A DNA stretch of 64,000 nucleotides from Bacteroidota bacterium (GCA_013286305.1 JABDFW010000004.1:1-64000); one strand, 5' to 3'. Positions 28,536 to 38,674 are shown, counted from the stretch's first letter. Translations and numbers: made by a program. Notes: generated by a model from the sequence alone, not told the origin.

Positions 28536-29351
28536 TTAACGGTTAACTTTTGAGGCAAATTTATGATAGAAAGGTGTTTTGCTGTCCTCAGTCTTTGGTT
28601 TGTATTTGCCGGTTATTATTGGTATGTACATTACCCTTCTGCGGCTTTTTTCCCCATAATTTGGTGACTGTTGCACACGGTGCCATAGCCTTCCGTCATG
28701 CACTGACAGGTCGCCGGCAAACATATCAAAACCCGCTTCGCGTTTGTCGGAATTATTATCAACAAAATATTTTTTGGCAAATAATAGCTTTAATACACCC
28801 TGTTTATGTGTGCCGGGAATAATTCTAAGGCCGCCGTTTTCAAAGGGGCAATTATCTAAGTGAATACCAACATTAAGCATAGGCATAATCTTTTGCCCTA
28901 AAAAAATATCCCGTGGGGCGTCGGTGTGCCACCCCATTTGCGAAAAAGCGCTGTTAGGGGTACGCACATAATTATTCATCACCAAACCATCTTTCTCATT
29001 TTCACCTATCCTTCCTTCGTATGGTTTAAGAAATTCGGTTAACATTTGCAACCGGGGGTCTTGTAAAAGCTGGTGTAATACAGGGCTGTAGAGCGAGAGA
29101 AAGCATAAACGCTGAATTGTTAAATTACCATTTTCGTCTTTGCCGTATTTAAGCGGTGTGCCATTTACTTTTTCCCTGCCTTCCTCAATCCATTGCTTTT
29201 CAATTTTTGTCGCCTCACTTAAAAATATTTTAGCAGTTTCCGGGGTAACAAAATTTCTGAAGACTATTACACCATTTTTGTCAAAATAATGCAACTGCTC
29301 TTCAGTTAACTTTTCACCCAATGTAAAAACGGGTTCTGTTATTTTTTTCAT
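28536..29351 (-). CDS. Phytanoyl-CoA dioxygenase family protein
   Basis: YFDKNGVIVFRNFVTPETAKIFL...GWHTDAPRD...ENGGLRIIPGTHKQG...DLSVHDGRLWHRV. Confidence 0.88.
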   Translation of the reverse strand: MKKITEPVFTLGEKLTEEQLHYFDKNGVIVFRNFVTPETAKIFLSEATKIEKQWIEEGREKVNGTPLKYGKDENGNLTIQRLCFLSLYSPVLHQLLQDPRLQMLTEFLKPYEGRIGENEKDGLVMNNYVRTPNSAFSQMGWHTDAPRDIFLGQKIMPMLNVGIHLDNCPFENGGLRIIPGTHKQGVLKLLFAKKYFVDNNSDKREAGFDMFAGDLSVHDGRLWHRVQQSPNYGEKSRRRVMYIPIITGKYKPKTEDSKTPFYHKFASKVNR

Positions 29352-30043
29352 ATAATCCTGTTAGGGGACTGGGAGGTTTCTTTTATTTAATAAAACTAAC
29401 TGTTAACGCCAATATTACAAAATTGTAAATTTTAAAGGAATAATATTTATTTTTTTCCTTTTTTAAATGAAACTTAATGTTTTAAGTATGATATAAGTTT
29501 AATATTTACGGTTATAAAAATACTGATATTGGTAAAGACCGCCTGTATTATTTTTTTGTACTGCCCTTTTTGTATGATGGCTTAGCCGGCAAACATCCCT
29601 CAAAAATAAAAATTATTTAGTATTTGCCCACAACATGGCTGTTGATACCCGGCCAAAGGCACAGGTGCGGCAGGGCTAAAATATTTACAAGGGTACTACT
29701 ATGCTTTTTATAACCATATCCTGCTGCCAAACACAAATAAACCCGTTATTATTAACTGATCTTTGCATGGGCAAAACTCCTTTACCTAACCCTTTTTGTT
29801 CCATCCGGTAAAACATTTTTTAGCTGCATAACCCTTAATTTTTTACCAGGGATGTAAATGTATAAACATTACGGCAGAGGGGGTGTTAAAGATAGGGTTT
29901 ATCATCCCCTTGTTTTTTTGCACAAACCCTCCTGGCACAAAAAAATAAGTAAAAAAGTCATTTCAATACAAAAAGTTAATCCTGTTCTATTTTACCGGTA
30001 AGCATCTGGCTATGTTTACTTTTTTGCGTAATACAAATAAATA

Positions 30044-31231
30044 ATGGCTGCCATGGCTGCAAACGTTTTACCTGTTTATACTTTACGGCAATTGATCCTG
30101 TATTTTTTAAAACTTGGGTACAGCGGTTTTGGCGGCCCTGTTGCATTGGTAGGATATATGCACCGCGACCTTGTTGAAAAGCGTGGCTGGATAACCGAAG
30201 AAGATTACAAGGAAGGCCTTGCCCTGGCACAGCTTGCCCCGGGGCCATTGGCGGCCCAGTTATGCATTTACTTAGGTTTTGTTCATTACAGGATTTTAGG
30301 GGCTACATTGGCAGGTATTGCTTTTGTATTGCCTTCTTTTATAATGGTGGTGCTTATTGGCATGGCCTATAAATTATTTGGAGGCCTGCCATGGATGCAG
30401 GCAGTGTTTTATGGAGTAGGTGCAGCAGTCATCGGTATCATTATAATGAGTTCGTATAAGCTTACGCTTAAATCAGTTAGTAAGCTCAATATAAAAGCCA
30501 TCAGCCAAAACTGGCTGTTATGGTTATTTTATGTTGCAGGGCTGATAATAACCGTTGTCACCCGGTCAGAGCAGGTATTATTCTTTGTACTGGCCGGTTT
30601 AACCTATATGATCATAAAAGCACCACCTGAATGGATGAGGGAAAGAAAAGTAATGCCGGGCATACTCCTTGTTACGGGAACTGGATTTTGGAGCTATAAG
30701 CCCGGCATTTTACCGGAGATATTAGTGTTCTTTGCCAAAGCAGGCGCATTTGTATTTGGCAGCGGATTGGCCATTGTCCCTTTCCTGCACGGCGGGGTGG
30801 TAACAGAGCATCACTGGCTTACTGAAGAGCAGTTTGTAGATGCCGTCGCCGTTGCCATGATCACGCCTGGCCCCGTGGTTATTACGGTTGGTTTTATAGG
30901 GTACCTTGTGGCAGGTTTCCCCGGTGCGTGTGTTGCATCGCTTGCTACGTTTTTGCCCTGTTATTTATTTACTGTTATTCCCGCGCCGTATTTTAAAAAG
31001 ATCGCTAAGAACATCTCTATCAAAGCTTTTGTTGATGGTATTACTGCCGCGGTTATAGGCGCCCTGGCTGGTGCTGTAATTATAATAGCTTTACGCAGTA
31101 TATATGATATTCCAACTGCATTGATCGCTGTGGCAGCTATTCTAACGCTTATATATGTAAAAAAAATTCAGGAACCTTATATCATTCTTGCGGCAGCATG
31201 TATTGGGCTTATTTTAAAATTGGTTATATAA
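30044..31231 (+). CDS. chrA: Chromate transporter family protein
   Basis: FLKLGYSGFGGPVALVGYMHRDLVEKRGWITEEDYKEGLALAQLAPGPLAAQLCIYLG and second half KAGAFVFGSGLAIVPFLHGGVVTEHHWLTEEQFVDAVAVAMITPGPVVITVGFIGYL. Confidence 0.93.
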   Translation: MAAMAANVLPVYTLRQLILYFLKLGYSGFGGPVALVGYMHRDLVEKRGWITEEDYKEGLALAQLAPGPLAAQLCIYLGFVHYRILGATLAGIAFVLPSFIMVVLIGMAYKLFGGLPWMQAVFYGVGAAVIGIIIMSSYKLTLKSVSKLNIKAISQNWLLWLFYVAGLIITVVTRSEQVLFFVLAGLTYMIIKAPPEWMRERKVMPGILLVTGTGFWSYKPGILPEILVFFAKAGAFVFGSGLAIVPFLHGGVVTEHHWLTEEQFVDAVAVAMITPGPVVITVGFIGYLVAGFPGACVASLATFLPCYLFTVIPAPYFKKIAKNISIKAFVDGITAAVIGALAGAVIIIALRSIYDIPTALIAVAAILTLIYVKKIQEPYIILAAACIGLILKLVI

Positions 31232-31284
31232 CGTGGGTTCGGGATAAGCTATTATAATTCTTTAAGCTATTAGGATTAAACTTT

Positions 31285-31510
31285 TAAAGTTCCAGAGGAA
31301 CCTAATATTGGTAGAAAAAATAATTTAATGTCATGCCGTGCCGTCAGGTACGGCATATTTAAAAAAAATATGAAATTGAATTTGATGAGCGGTATATTTT
31401 CCATGATGTTCTATAAGAAGATATTGCTTGCCTACGGCACGCTGTGAAATGTGGGTTTTATTTCTACCAATATTTTGTTCCTGACGGAACATTGCCCGGT
31501 TACATATTTG
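31285..31510. repeat. BIME-like composite of REP-like palindromes
   Basis: TCCAGAGGAACCTAATATTGGTAGAAAAAATAA ... TTATTTCTACCAATATTTTGTTCCTGACGGAAC, plus inner ATGCCGTGCCGTCAGGTACGGCAT. Confidence 0.7.
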
Positions 31511-31572
31511 CACACTTATTTTAAAACTTGTTATATAGATTAGATATTATTCAAACCTCCAAAAAAGTAAAT

Positions 31573-32439
31573 ATGAACCTCCAAAGAAAATTGTTGCTTG
31601 CCTTGTTACCGGCCTTTATTATTAATGGCAGTTTTGCACAAGTGGATTCTACCGGCCTTAATACAGTATTCGGTAAAAAGGGAACAGTTACAGGAAATGT
31701 GTACAAGATCACTTTTCCGCGTTACGACCTTAAAGTAAAAGTAAACGGTTTTCCTGTAGCGCCTGGCCTTGCATTAGGCTCATGGATTGGTTTTTATACA
31801 ACGGGCACCCAAACAATGATGATGGGCGATCTTGTTCTGCTTGATTCCGAAGTAGCACCTGTGGTTAACAAACTAGTTGCTTCCGGCTTAAAAATAACCG
31901 CTATCCATAACCACCTGGTTAACGAAAAACCCAATATAAAATATATTCATTTTTCCGGTGATGGTAATTCGCTGCAGCTTGCAAACAGCATCAAATCCGT
32001 GCTTGCAGTAACTGCTACACCGCTGGCCCCTCCACCGGCATCGCAGTCGCCGGCTCCTGATTGGTCAAAGGTAGAAGCAATATTAGGTACCTCCGGAAAA
32101 CACAATGGCATACTTTTACAATATAGCTTTGCAAGAAAAGAAACATTAACCGAGAGTGGCATGGAAATGCCTGCAGCCATAGGCATGGCAACAGCCATTA
32201 ATTTTCAGATGGATGGAAGCATTGCGGCAATCACCGGCGATTTTGTTTTGTTGCCGGATGAGGTAAACCAGGTTGTGAAAGCACTTACGGAAAATGGCAT
32301 AGCGGTTACGGCTATACATAACCACATGCTGTACGATAACCCGCGGTTATTCATGCTGCATTTTTGGGCGGTTGATGATCCGGCCAAACTGGCAATGGGG
32401 CTAAAGGCTGCGCTGGATAAAACAAATTCAAAAAGATGA
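31573..32439 (+). CDS. DUF1259 (LppY/LpqO-like) protein, two tandem domains
   Basis: Two halves share GDLVLLDSEVAPVVNKLVASGLKITAIHNHLVNEKPNIKYIHFSGDG / GDFVLLPDEVNQVVKALTENGIAVTAIHNHMLYDNPRLFMLHFWAVDD. Confidence 0.85.
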   Translation: MNLQRKLLLALLPAFIINGSFAQVDSTGLNTVFGKKGTVTGNVYKITFPRYDLKVKVNGFPVAPGLALGSWIGFYTTGTQTMMMGDLVLLDSEVAPVVNKLVASGLKITAIHNHLVNEKPNIKYIHFSGDGNSLQLANSIKSVLAVTATPLAPPPASQSPAPDWSKVEAILGTSGKHNGILLQYSFARKETLTESGMEMPAAIGMATAINFQMDGSIAAITGDFVLLPDEVNQVVKALTENGIAVTAIHNHMLYDNPRLFMLHFWAVDDPAKLAMGLKAALDKTNSKR

Positions 32440-33446
32440 ATATTATCAACAAATGCACAAGTGTTATATGTTTTTCAATCATCATTTGTTTTGCCGGCAG
32501 TTGTAAAAGCCAGCAATCGTTCGGCGCCAGTTACCTGCAGTTAAATAAAGTTATTGCTATGCCGGGTATAAAAGGCAGGATAGACCATATGGATATTAAC
32601 CTTAAAGCCGGATTGTTGTATGTGGCCGCACTGGGCAATAATACACTGGAAGTTGTTGATATAAACAGCGGAAGAGTGCTGCATAGTATAAACGGCCTTG
32701 ACGAACCACAAGGGGTTGCTTACATCCCTGGACAGGACGAGATTTTTGTTGCGAATGGTGGCAACGGCGAGTGTTATTTTTTTAATGCTAAAACATACGA
32801 AAGGACAGGAGTAATAAAGCTTTCATCAGATGCGGATGATGTACGCTATGATGCCGCAGAAAGAAAAATATATGTGGGATATGGCGACGGCGGCATAGCC
32901 ATCATAAATGCCGCTACACACCTGCAAACAGGGGATGTAAAGCTTATGGGGCACCCTGAATCTTTTCAAATAGATAAAAAGGAAAATAAATTATACGTAA
33001 ATGTGCCGGATGATAATATGATAGTGGTGATTGACCTCGGTACTTTAAAGGTGATGAGTGAATGGAAGAGAAATACGCTCTCTGCTAATTTCCCCCTGGC
33101 AATGGATACGGCCAGCCACCTCATTTTTATTGGTTACCGGCATCCCGCAAAGCTGCAGGTGCTTAGCGCTATGGACAACGAAATGGCGTTATTAGATATG
33201 GCCGGTGACGCAGATGATCTGTATTATGATGAGAAGACAGCCGAAATATTTGTAAGCGGCGGAAGCGGTTATATAAACATGTTCAGGCGCGATAATTCAG
33301 GTGCATATAAACAAATTGCAAATATCCCTACACGCAACGGGGCAAGAACCTCGTTGCTGGTGCCTGCTTTAAACCTTTTTATACTTGCAGGGCGTGCTGG
33401 ATCGGGGAGCGATGCAAGCGTTTGGATATATAAGGTTACACCGTAA
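32436..33446 (+). CDS. YncE-like beta-propeller lipoprotein
   Basis: Signal sequence with lipobox-like FAGSCKS; repeats GLLYVAALGNNTLEVVDINSGRVLHSI; overlaps the upstream gene by 4 nt. Confidence 0.75.
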   Translation: MNIINKCTSVICFSIIICFAGSCKSQQSFGASYLQLNKVIAMPGIKGRIDHMDINLKAGLLYVAALGNNTLEVVDINSGRVLHSINGLDEPQGVAYIPGQDEIFVANGGNGECYFFNAKTYERTGVIKLSSDADDVRYDAAERKIYVGYGDGGIAIINAATHLQTGDVKLMGHPESFQIDKKENKLYVNVPDDNMIVVIDLGTLKVMSEWKRNTLSANFPLAMDTASHLIFIGYRHPAKLQVLSAMDNEMALLDMAGDADDLYYDEKTAEIFVSGGSGYINMFRRDNSGAYKQIANIPTRNGARTSLLVPALNLFILAGRAGSGSDASVWIYKVTP

Positions 33447-33465
33447 AAATTGCTTTGCTTTTTTT

Positions 33466-34122
33466 TTATTTTAACTGGTTGGCGGGCGAGCCAGGGGGCC
33501 GTTTGGTTATTTTGGTGGCTGCATAAAAAGCAAGAAACGCAAACAGGGGGGCGATTGCCACATCAATAGTATAATGCACATGCTGTACCAAAACCAATGC
33601 GCCTACTATAAATGTTGCTGCTAAGGCAAGTATTTTTTCCACCTTGTTCCTTAAACAAAAAAATATAACAAACATATAAGCAGTGTGTCCCGAAAAGAAA
33701 AGGTCTTTTGATACAAAAGATTTGCCGTAAACCATATTGGTTAAGGGATCTATTAAAGGAATGATCTTATCCGGGGGATTTAGCGGTGTTAATGTTATAG
33801 TGGCCATGCGAAACAGGGTAAGAAAGATAAACGACCACAAAAAATTAATAAATATTGTTGGGTCTGTAAACACTCTGAATGCGGTTATGAGCCCTATGCA
33901 CCAGATGGTGATAAAAATAGGCACAGACATATTTTTTACCGGCAGGTTTTGCAGGAAGGTATCGTTTATGGTAAATCCTTCCCTCTTTTCTATATATTGA
34001 AAGAAGAACGGTAAACATGAAAGTATAACCACTGCGATGATCAACCCGGTAATGGATTGCCATTTAAAAGACCGTGCGCTGAATTCAATTTTCCAGTTTT
34101 GTTTTATTTCTGATATATACAT
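33466..34122 (-). CDS. PAP2/sphingomyelin synthase-like membrane phosphatase
   Basis: 218 aa multi-TM with DLFFSGHTAYMFVIFF...HVHYTIDVAIAP. Confidence 0.75.
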   Translation of the reverse strand: MYISEIKQNWKIEFSARSFKWQSITGLIIAVVILSCLPFFFQYIEKREGFTINDTFLQNLPVKNMSVPIFITIWCIGLITAFRVFTDPTIFINFLWSFIFLTLFRMATITLTPLNPPDKIIPLIDPLTNMVYGKSFVSKDLFFSGHTAYMFVIFFCLRNKVEKILALAATFIVGALVLVQHVHYTIDVAIAPLFAFLAFYAATKITKRPPGSPANQLK

Positions 34123-34148
34123 TATCCAACGCTGTTACCGGTTTATAA

Positions 34149-34180
34149 AACAGGCGGCATATTTACATGCCGCCTGTTAA
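34149..34180 (-). terminator. Terminator downstream of nagB
   Basis: AACAGGCGGCAT-ATTTAC-ATGCCGCCTGTT with A/T flanks. Confidence 0.75.
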
Positions 34181-34188
34181 AAATTGTA

Positions 34189-36093
34189 TTAATAATGCCA
34201 TCTTACAAATGCTTCCATAGCCGCGTATTTGGTTAGCCCCAATGCCGCATACAGGTTGGCTGTGTTACCGTTACGTTCCTCGGCACGCTGCCAAAACTCG
34301 CGGCTGTCTGTACCCTGGAAAGGCACACTGTCTTTCTGGCTCTGGTGAATAAAAATGCCATAGCGTTTTTTTATTACCTGGTCGGGGCTCATAGGTATAG
34401 CCATTTCAATATCAGCAATATCCCATTCCTGCCAGGCGCCTTTATACAGCCATATCCAGCAATCTTTCACCCATTCTTCGCCTGCGGCTTTTAACCTGTG
34501 CAGGCTTTCAAAAACTACGTCAAGGCATACTTTATGTGTGCCGTGCGGGTCAGCAAGGTCGCCTGCGCAATAGATCTGTTGTGGTTTTAATTTTTGTAAC
34601 AATTCTATTGTTACTCTCACATCTTCCTCACCCATCGGTTTCTTTTCAATAGTACCTGTTTCATAAAATGGCAGGTTTTGAAAATGGATATTCTCATCCT
34701 TCAACCCAACATATTTACACGTAGCTTTTGCCTCGCATCTTCTTATCAATCCTTTTATTGAACGTATTTCAGGTGTGTCTATCTGGTGAAGTTGTTTGGT
34801 TGATAAAAACTTGTGCGCCTCTGCCAATATTTGCCTGCTCTTTTCATTGTCCATATCAAACATCTGCTGAAAGCCTACGGCAAAGTCAATAAAGCGTGTA
34901 ACAAATTCGTCAGTTACCGCAATATTACCGCTGGTTTGATAAGCTACATGCACATCATGCCCCTGGTCGTGCAGGCGCATAAATGTTCCGCCCATGCTTA
35001 TAATATCATCATCAGGGTGCGGCGAAAATATCACACACCTTTTGGGATAAGGGGTGCTTCGTTCAGGATGGTTTGGCATCACCGAATTTGGCTTGCCACC
35101 CGGCCAGCCGGTAATGCTGTCGCGTATCAAATAAAAAACCTGCAAGTTTATTTCATAAGCATCGCCCTTTTCAACAAGCAGGTCACCAAGCCCGTTTTCG
35201 TTATAGTCGTGTGTGGTAAGGCTTAAAACGGGTTTTTCCAGCTTTAATGCTAAATTTACTACGGCACGTTTTATCATTTTTGGCGACCATTCAATTTCCC
35301 CCGTTAACCACGGCGATTTAAACCTCGTAAGGTCCGACGCAGCCAGTTCATCCAGCACAAATGTGCAGTTATTGTGTTGTTGTAAAATACTTGCCGGTAA
35401 TTGTTCCGTTACATTGCCTTCAACAGCCTTTGCTACAATGGCAGCTTTGTTACCCCAGGCCATCAATAAAATACGTTTTGCCTTCATAATGGTGCTTATA
35501 CCCATGGTAATTGCAAGGCGGGGCACTTTGGCAATATTAGGAAACTCCTTTGCATTGGCAGTGCGGGTGTTATTGTCTAAATTGGTAAGCCTTGTTTTGG
35601 AGAAGATGCTGGAACCCGGTTCGTTAAAGCCAATATGGCCGTTATTGCCAATACCCAATACCTGCAGGTCTATTCCCCCGGCGTTGTCAATCATCTGCTC
35701 ATATTCTATGCAATGCTGCTTTGCCTGTTCTTTGGTAAGGTTACCATTTGGAACATGAATATTTGCGCCGTCAATATCAACATGGTTAAATAAATGCCTG
35801 TGCATAAAGCTCCAGTAGCTTTGCCTTGCATCCCTTTCAATAGGAAAATATTCATCAAGATTAAAAGTGATCACATTTTTAAAGCTTAAACCTTCTTCCC
35901 GGTGCAGGCGAACAAGCTCCGCATACATACTAATGGGGGTAGAGCCTGTAGCAAGGCCCAATACGCATTTTTCACCGGCCTGCTGCTTTTGTCTTATCAG
36001 TTCCGCAATTTCAGCCGCTACATAAGCTGAACCACTTTTTGTGTTTGAAAAGATCTCTACATGAATTTTTTCAAAAGAATCTACCATGCTCAT
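34189..36093 (-). CDS. nagB: Glucosamine-6-phosphate deaminase fused to a PIG-L/LmbE-like deacetylase domain
   Basis: N-terminal LGLATGSTPISMYAEL...FNLDEYFPI...GIGNNGHIGFNEPGSSI; C-terminal CVIFSPHPDDDIISMGGTFMRL...GDLADPHGTHKVCLD. Confidence 0.92.
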   Translation of the reverse strand: MSMVDSFEKIHVEIFSNTKSGSAYVAAEIAELIRQKQQAGEKCVLGLATGSTPISMYAELVRLHREEGLSFKNVITFNLDEYFPIERDARQSYWSFMHRHLFNHVDIDGANIHVPNGNLTKEQAKQHCIEYEQMIDNAGGIDLQVLGIGNNGHIGFNEPGSSIFSKTRLTNLDNNTRTANAKEFPNIAKVPRLAITMGISTIMKAKRILLMAWGNKAAIVAKAVEGNVTEQLPASILQQHNNCTFVLDELAASDLTRFKSPWLTGEIEWSPKMIKRAVVNLALKLEKPVLSLTTHDYNENGLGDLLVEKGDAYEINLQVFYLIRDSITGWPGGKPNSVMPNHPERSTPYPKRCVIFSPHPDDDIISMGGTFMRLHDQGHDVHVAYQTSGNIAVTDEFVTRFIDFAVGFQQMFDMDNEKSRQILAEAHKFLSTKQLHQIDTPEIRSIKGLIRRCEAKATCKYVGLKDENIHFQNLPFYETGTIEKKPMGEEDVRVTIELLQKLKPQQIYCAGDLADPHGTHKVCLDVVFESLHRLKAAGEEWVKDCWIWLYKGAWQEWDIADIEMAIPMSPDQVIKKRYGIFIHQSQKDSVPFQGTDSREFWQRAEERNGNTANLYAALGLTKYAAMEAFVRWHY

Positions 36094-36242
36094 AATTATA
36101 TCGTTTGGTTGAAGAATTACAATGGCTGCAAAGGATTTTGCAAAAAGTGAGTGGCAAATATAATTTGTAATGAGAAAGTACAGGACAATTTTTTGTTACC
36201 AAACGTTTTTTGGAGTTTGTTGCACGGGATAGGCACATAAAA

Positions 36243-36270
36243 AAGTCCCGTATTTTTATTACGGGACTTA
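36243..36270 (-). terminator. Terminator of the DUF6600-like gene
   Basis: AAGTCCCGTA-TTTTTAT-TACGGGACTT. Confidence 0.75.
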
Positions 36271-36299
36271 ACTTATTATAAACTGGCATTATTTTGCTG

Positions 36300-37751
36300 T
36301 TACCTTCTTCCTGCTCTGCCGCCGCCACCGCCGCCTCTATATCCACCACCGCCGCCGCCACCTCTGTAGCCGCCGCCACCGCCACCACCTCTATAACCAC
36401 CACCACCGCCGCCGCTGTAACCACCTCTGTATCCGCCGCCACCGCCGCCATAACTTCTTGCCTGCGCCTGGTATTGCGGCCTTGCCTGGGCCTGGTATTG
36501 TGGCCTGTATTGTTGCTGGTACTGGGGCCTTTGCTGATATTGCTGTGGCCTTGCCTGTGCCTGGTACTGTGGCCTGTATTGTTGCTGTTGCCTGTATGGC
36601 TGCTGGTACATTTGCCTTTGCTGTGCCTGGTACTGTGGCCTTGCCTGTGCCTGGTACTGCTGTCTGTTAGGCTGCTGGTATGCCTGCTGCCTGGGCTGTT
36701 GCTGGCTATAATTCCTGTTATTTAAGGCGTTATTCTGTTGCTGTTGCCTGTTATTATAAACCGGCTGCCTTTGTGCATTGTTGAAGCCCTGATTTTGGGC
36801 GGGCCTGTTAACGGCAGTATTCTGCCTGCTGTTATTTTGAGGCTGTACACCCTGGCGCTGGCCTGTACTGTTATTGCGGTTTACAAGGTTGCTGCCTGCC
36901 TGCCTAACATTTGGCCTGTACATTTGTAAGCCGTTCCTGTTCATCACAGTTGCACCCGGCCTTGAGGCATTGCGTATAGAAACCTGGTTGATCCTGTTGC
37001 CGCCGGCCCTTTCCACTTCGCGCCTGTCGGGGCCTGCTACATACCTTGAATTTCTGTAGGTACCAATATTATTGATAACTGATGTGTTTCTTATAAAATT
37101 GTAATTCTCACCCCTGCCAAGGCAATAGTTTGAAAAATTACGGTTTGTTAAATAACCTGCGCGGCAAAAGTTCCAGCGTTCGGCAGCAATATAACCGCCA
37201 TAACCAAAGCCAAACCCAATATTTATGCCCGGCCCTAAAGGTGCCCAGCCATAATATCCGCCGCCTGAACGCCAGCTAACCCAGGCTGGTGCCCATTGAT
37301 AGCCCGGTACCCACATCCAGCGGTTGTTGTATGCCCAGCGCCCATAATGGAAAGGTGCCCATCCCCAGTCGTAGCTGGAATTCCATGCCCAACCGGCATC
37401 GGTGTAAGCCCAGTTACCGCCTGAATAATAAGGCACAAAACCAGGTTCATTGCAAATCCACACCTGGCCATAAGAAGGATCATTATCCCATGTGCCATAA
37501 GGGCTTAGATCATCATAAAATGTATCAAAGTCAACATCCCCCTGCGACTGGTCGTACTGGCCATTTTGATCAGTAGTAGCATTACCCTGGTCATCCTGGG
37601 GCTGCTGGTTCTGCTGATCAGCCGGTGGCTGTTGTGAATTATTATAGCCGTTATCATCGGATTGCGCACTGGCATATCTTGGCGCGCTGCATGATACTGC
37701 TATCGCGCCTGCGATCAGGATGCCGATGATTGAGCTAAACTTCTTTTTCAT
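36300..37751 (-). CDS. DUF6600-like lipoprotein with long disordered Q/N/Y- and G-rich tail
   Basis: DTFYDDLSPYGTWDNDPSYGQVWICNEPGFVPYYSGGNWAYTDAGWAW...; tail YQAQARPQYQAQ repeats then GGGYRGGGGGG. Confidence 0.8.
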   Translation of the reverse strand: MKKKFSSIIGILIAGAIAVSCSAPRYASAQSDDNGYNNSQQPPADQQNQQPQDDQGNATTDQNGQYDQSQGDVDFDTFYDDLSPYGTWDNDPSYGQVWICNEPGFVPYYSGGNWAYTDAGWAWNSSYDWGWAPFHYGRWAYNNRWMWVPGYQWAPAWVSWRSGGGYYGWAPLGPGINIGFGFGYGGYIAAERWNFCRAGYLTNRNFSNYCLGRGENYNFIRNTSVINNIGTYRNSRYVAGPDRREVERAGGNRINQVSIRNASRPGATVMNRNGLQMYRPNVRQAGSNLVNRNNSTGQRQGVQPQNNSRQNTAVNRPAQNQGFNNAQRQPVYNNRQQQQNNALNNRNYSQQQPRQQAYQQPNRQQYQAQARPQYQAQQRQMYQQPYRQQQQYRPQYQAQARPQQYQQRPQYQQQYRPQYQAQARPQYQAQARSYGGGGGGYRGGYSGGGGGGYRGGGGGGGYRGGGGGGGYRGGGGGGRAGRR

Positions 37752-37937
37752 AATCGTTTATTGAAGGTGAATCAAATTTATTTAAGGTATGACTATTTAT
37801 TAAACGCAAGGTTAATACAGACAGGTAAAAAATTATTCATTTTATCAATTCTTTGGCTTTTGCAACCATGTTGCAGTGGTTTTGTTAAGAAAGTTAACCA
37901 AAAGACTTGACAATCGGAGATATTCTTACTAAGGTAA

Positions 37938-37968
37938 AAAGTATTACTTTTTTATTAAGTAATACTTT
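37938..37968. promoter_or_regulatory. Operator-like inverted repeat upstream of the toxin-antitoxin pair
   Basis: AAAGTATTACTT-TTTTATT-AAGTAATACTTT: 12-bp perfect arms. Confidence 0.75.
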
Positions 37969-37993
37969 GTAATTTAGTAGTAAAAATAGCATA

Positions 37994-38263
37994 ATGGAAA
38001 CATCTGTATTAACAGTAAAAGGCCAGTTACTGATACCTAAACGCCTGCGAAATAAATATGGCATTAAACCCGGGGTAAAAATGGTATTTGAAGAAACGGA
38101 GAATGGTATTATACTTAAACCCATGAACGAAGAATATTTTAGGTCTTTTGCCGGTATTTTAAAAGGCACGGGAAATCTTAAAGAAGAATTGAAAGAAATG
38201 AAAGACGAAGAGAAGGCTTTGGAAGACCGCAAAGCAAGAAAAGTTAACCCTGGAAAAAAGTAA
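37994..38263 (+). CDS. AbrB/MazE-like antitoxin
   Basis: METSVLTVKGQLLIPKRLRNKYGIKPGVKMVFEETENGIILKPM. Confidence 0.88.
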   Translation: METSVLTVKGQLLIPKRLRNKYGIKPGVKMVFEETENGIILKPMNEEYFRSFAGILKGTGNLKEELKEMKDEEKALEDRKARKVNPGKK

Positions 38264-38269
38264 AATATT

Positions 38270-38674
38270 ATGCCTGGATATGTATTAGACAGCTATGCTA
38301 TGCTTGCCTATTTTAGAAAAGAAGCCGGCGGCGAAATAGTTGAAAAAATATTATTAGAAGCGGCTGCAGGCAAACATGAATTATTTATGGCTTGTATTAA
38401 TGCCGGCGAGATTTTTTACATGGCATACCGTAAAGACGGCGCTGATAAAGCAGCTTTGGTATGGAAAGCATTACAGCAATTTCCTATAAAAATAACAGAT
38501 GCCGATTTACAGTTTACACATAAAGCGGCTTATATAAAAGCACGGTATTCCTTAAGCTTTGCAGATGCTTTTGCTGCCGCCCTGGCAATAAATAAAAAAG
38601 CAGTGCTGCTTACAGGCGATACAGAGTTTAACAATTTAATTAATGAAGCAGGCTTTAAAGTGAAATATTTATAA
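38270..38674 (+). CDS. PIN-domain toxin (VapC-like)
   Basis: MPGYVLDSYAMLAYFRKEAGG...YSLSFADAFAAALAINKKAVLLTGDTEF; starts 6 nt after the antitoxin stop. Confidence 0.9.
   Translation: MPGYVLDSYAMLAYFRKEAGGEIVEKILLEAAAGKHELFMACINAGEIFYMAYRKDGADKAALVWKALQQFPIKITDADLQFTHKAAYIKARYSLSFADAFAAALAINKKAVLLTGDTEFNNLINEAGFKVKYL

Noticed and set aside
29858-30001. 48-codon ORF MYKHYGRGGVKDRVYHPLVFLHKPSWHKKISKK...
   Set aside because: No clear ribosome-binding site, no recognisable features, and it runs close to the chrA start; more likely leader DNA.
36294-36725. Forward ORFs opposite the Q/G-rich lipoprotein (143 aa, 70 aa)
   Set aside because: Low-complexity antisense frames; the reverse-strand ORF has signal peptide, domain and terminator.
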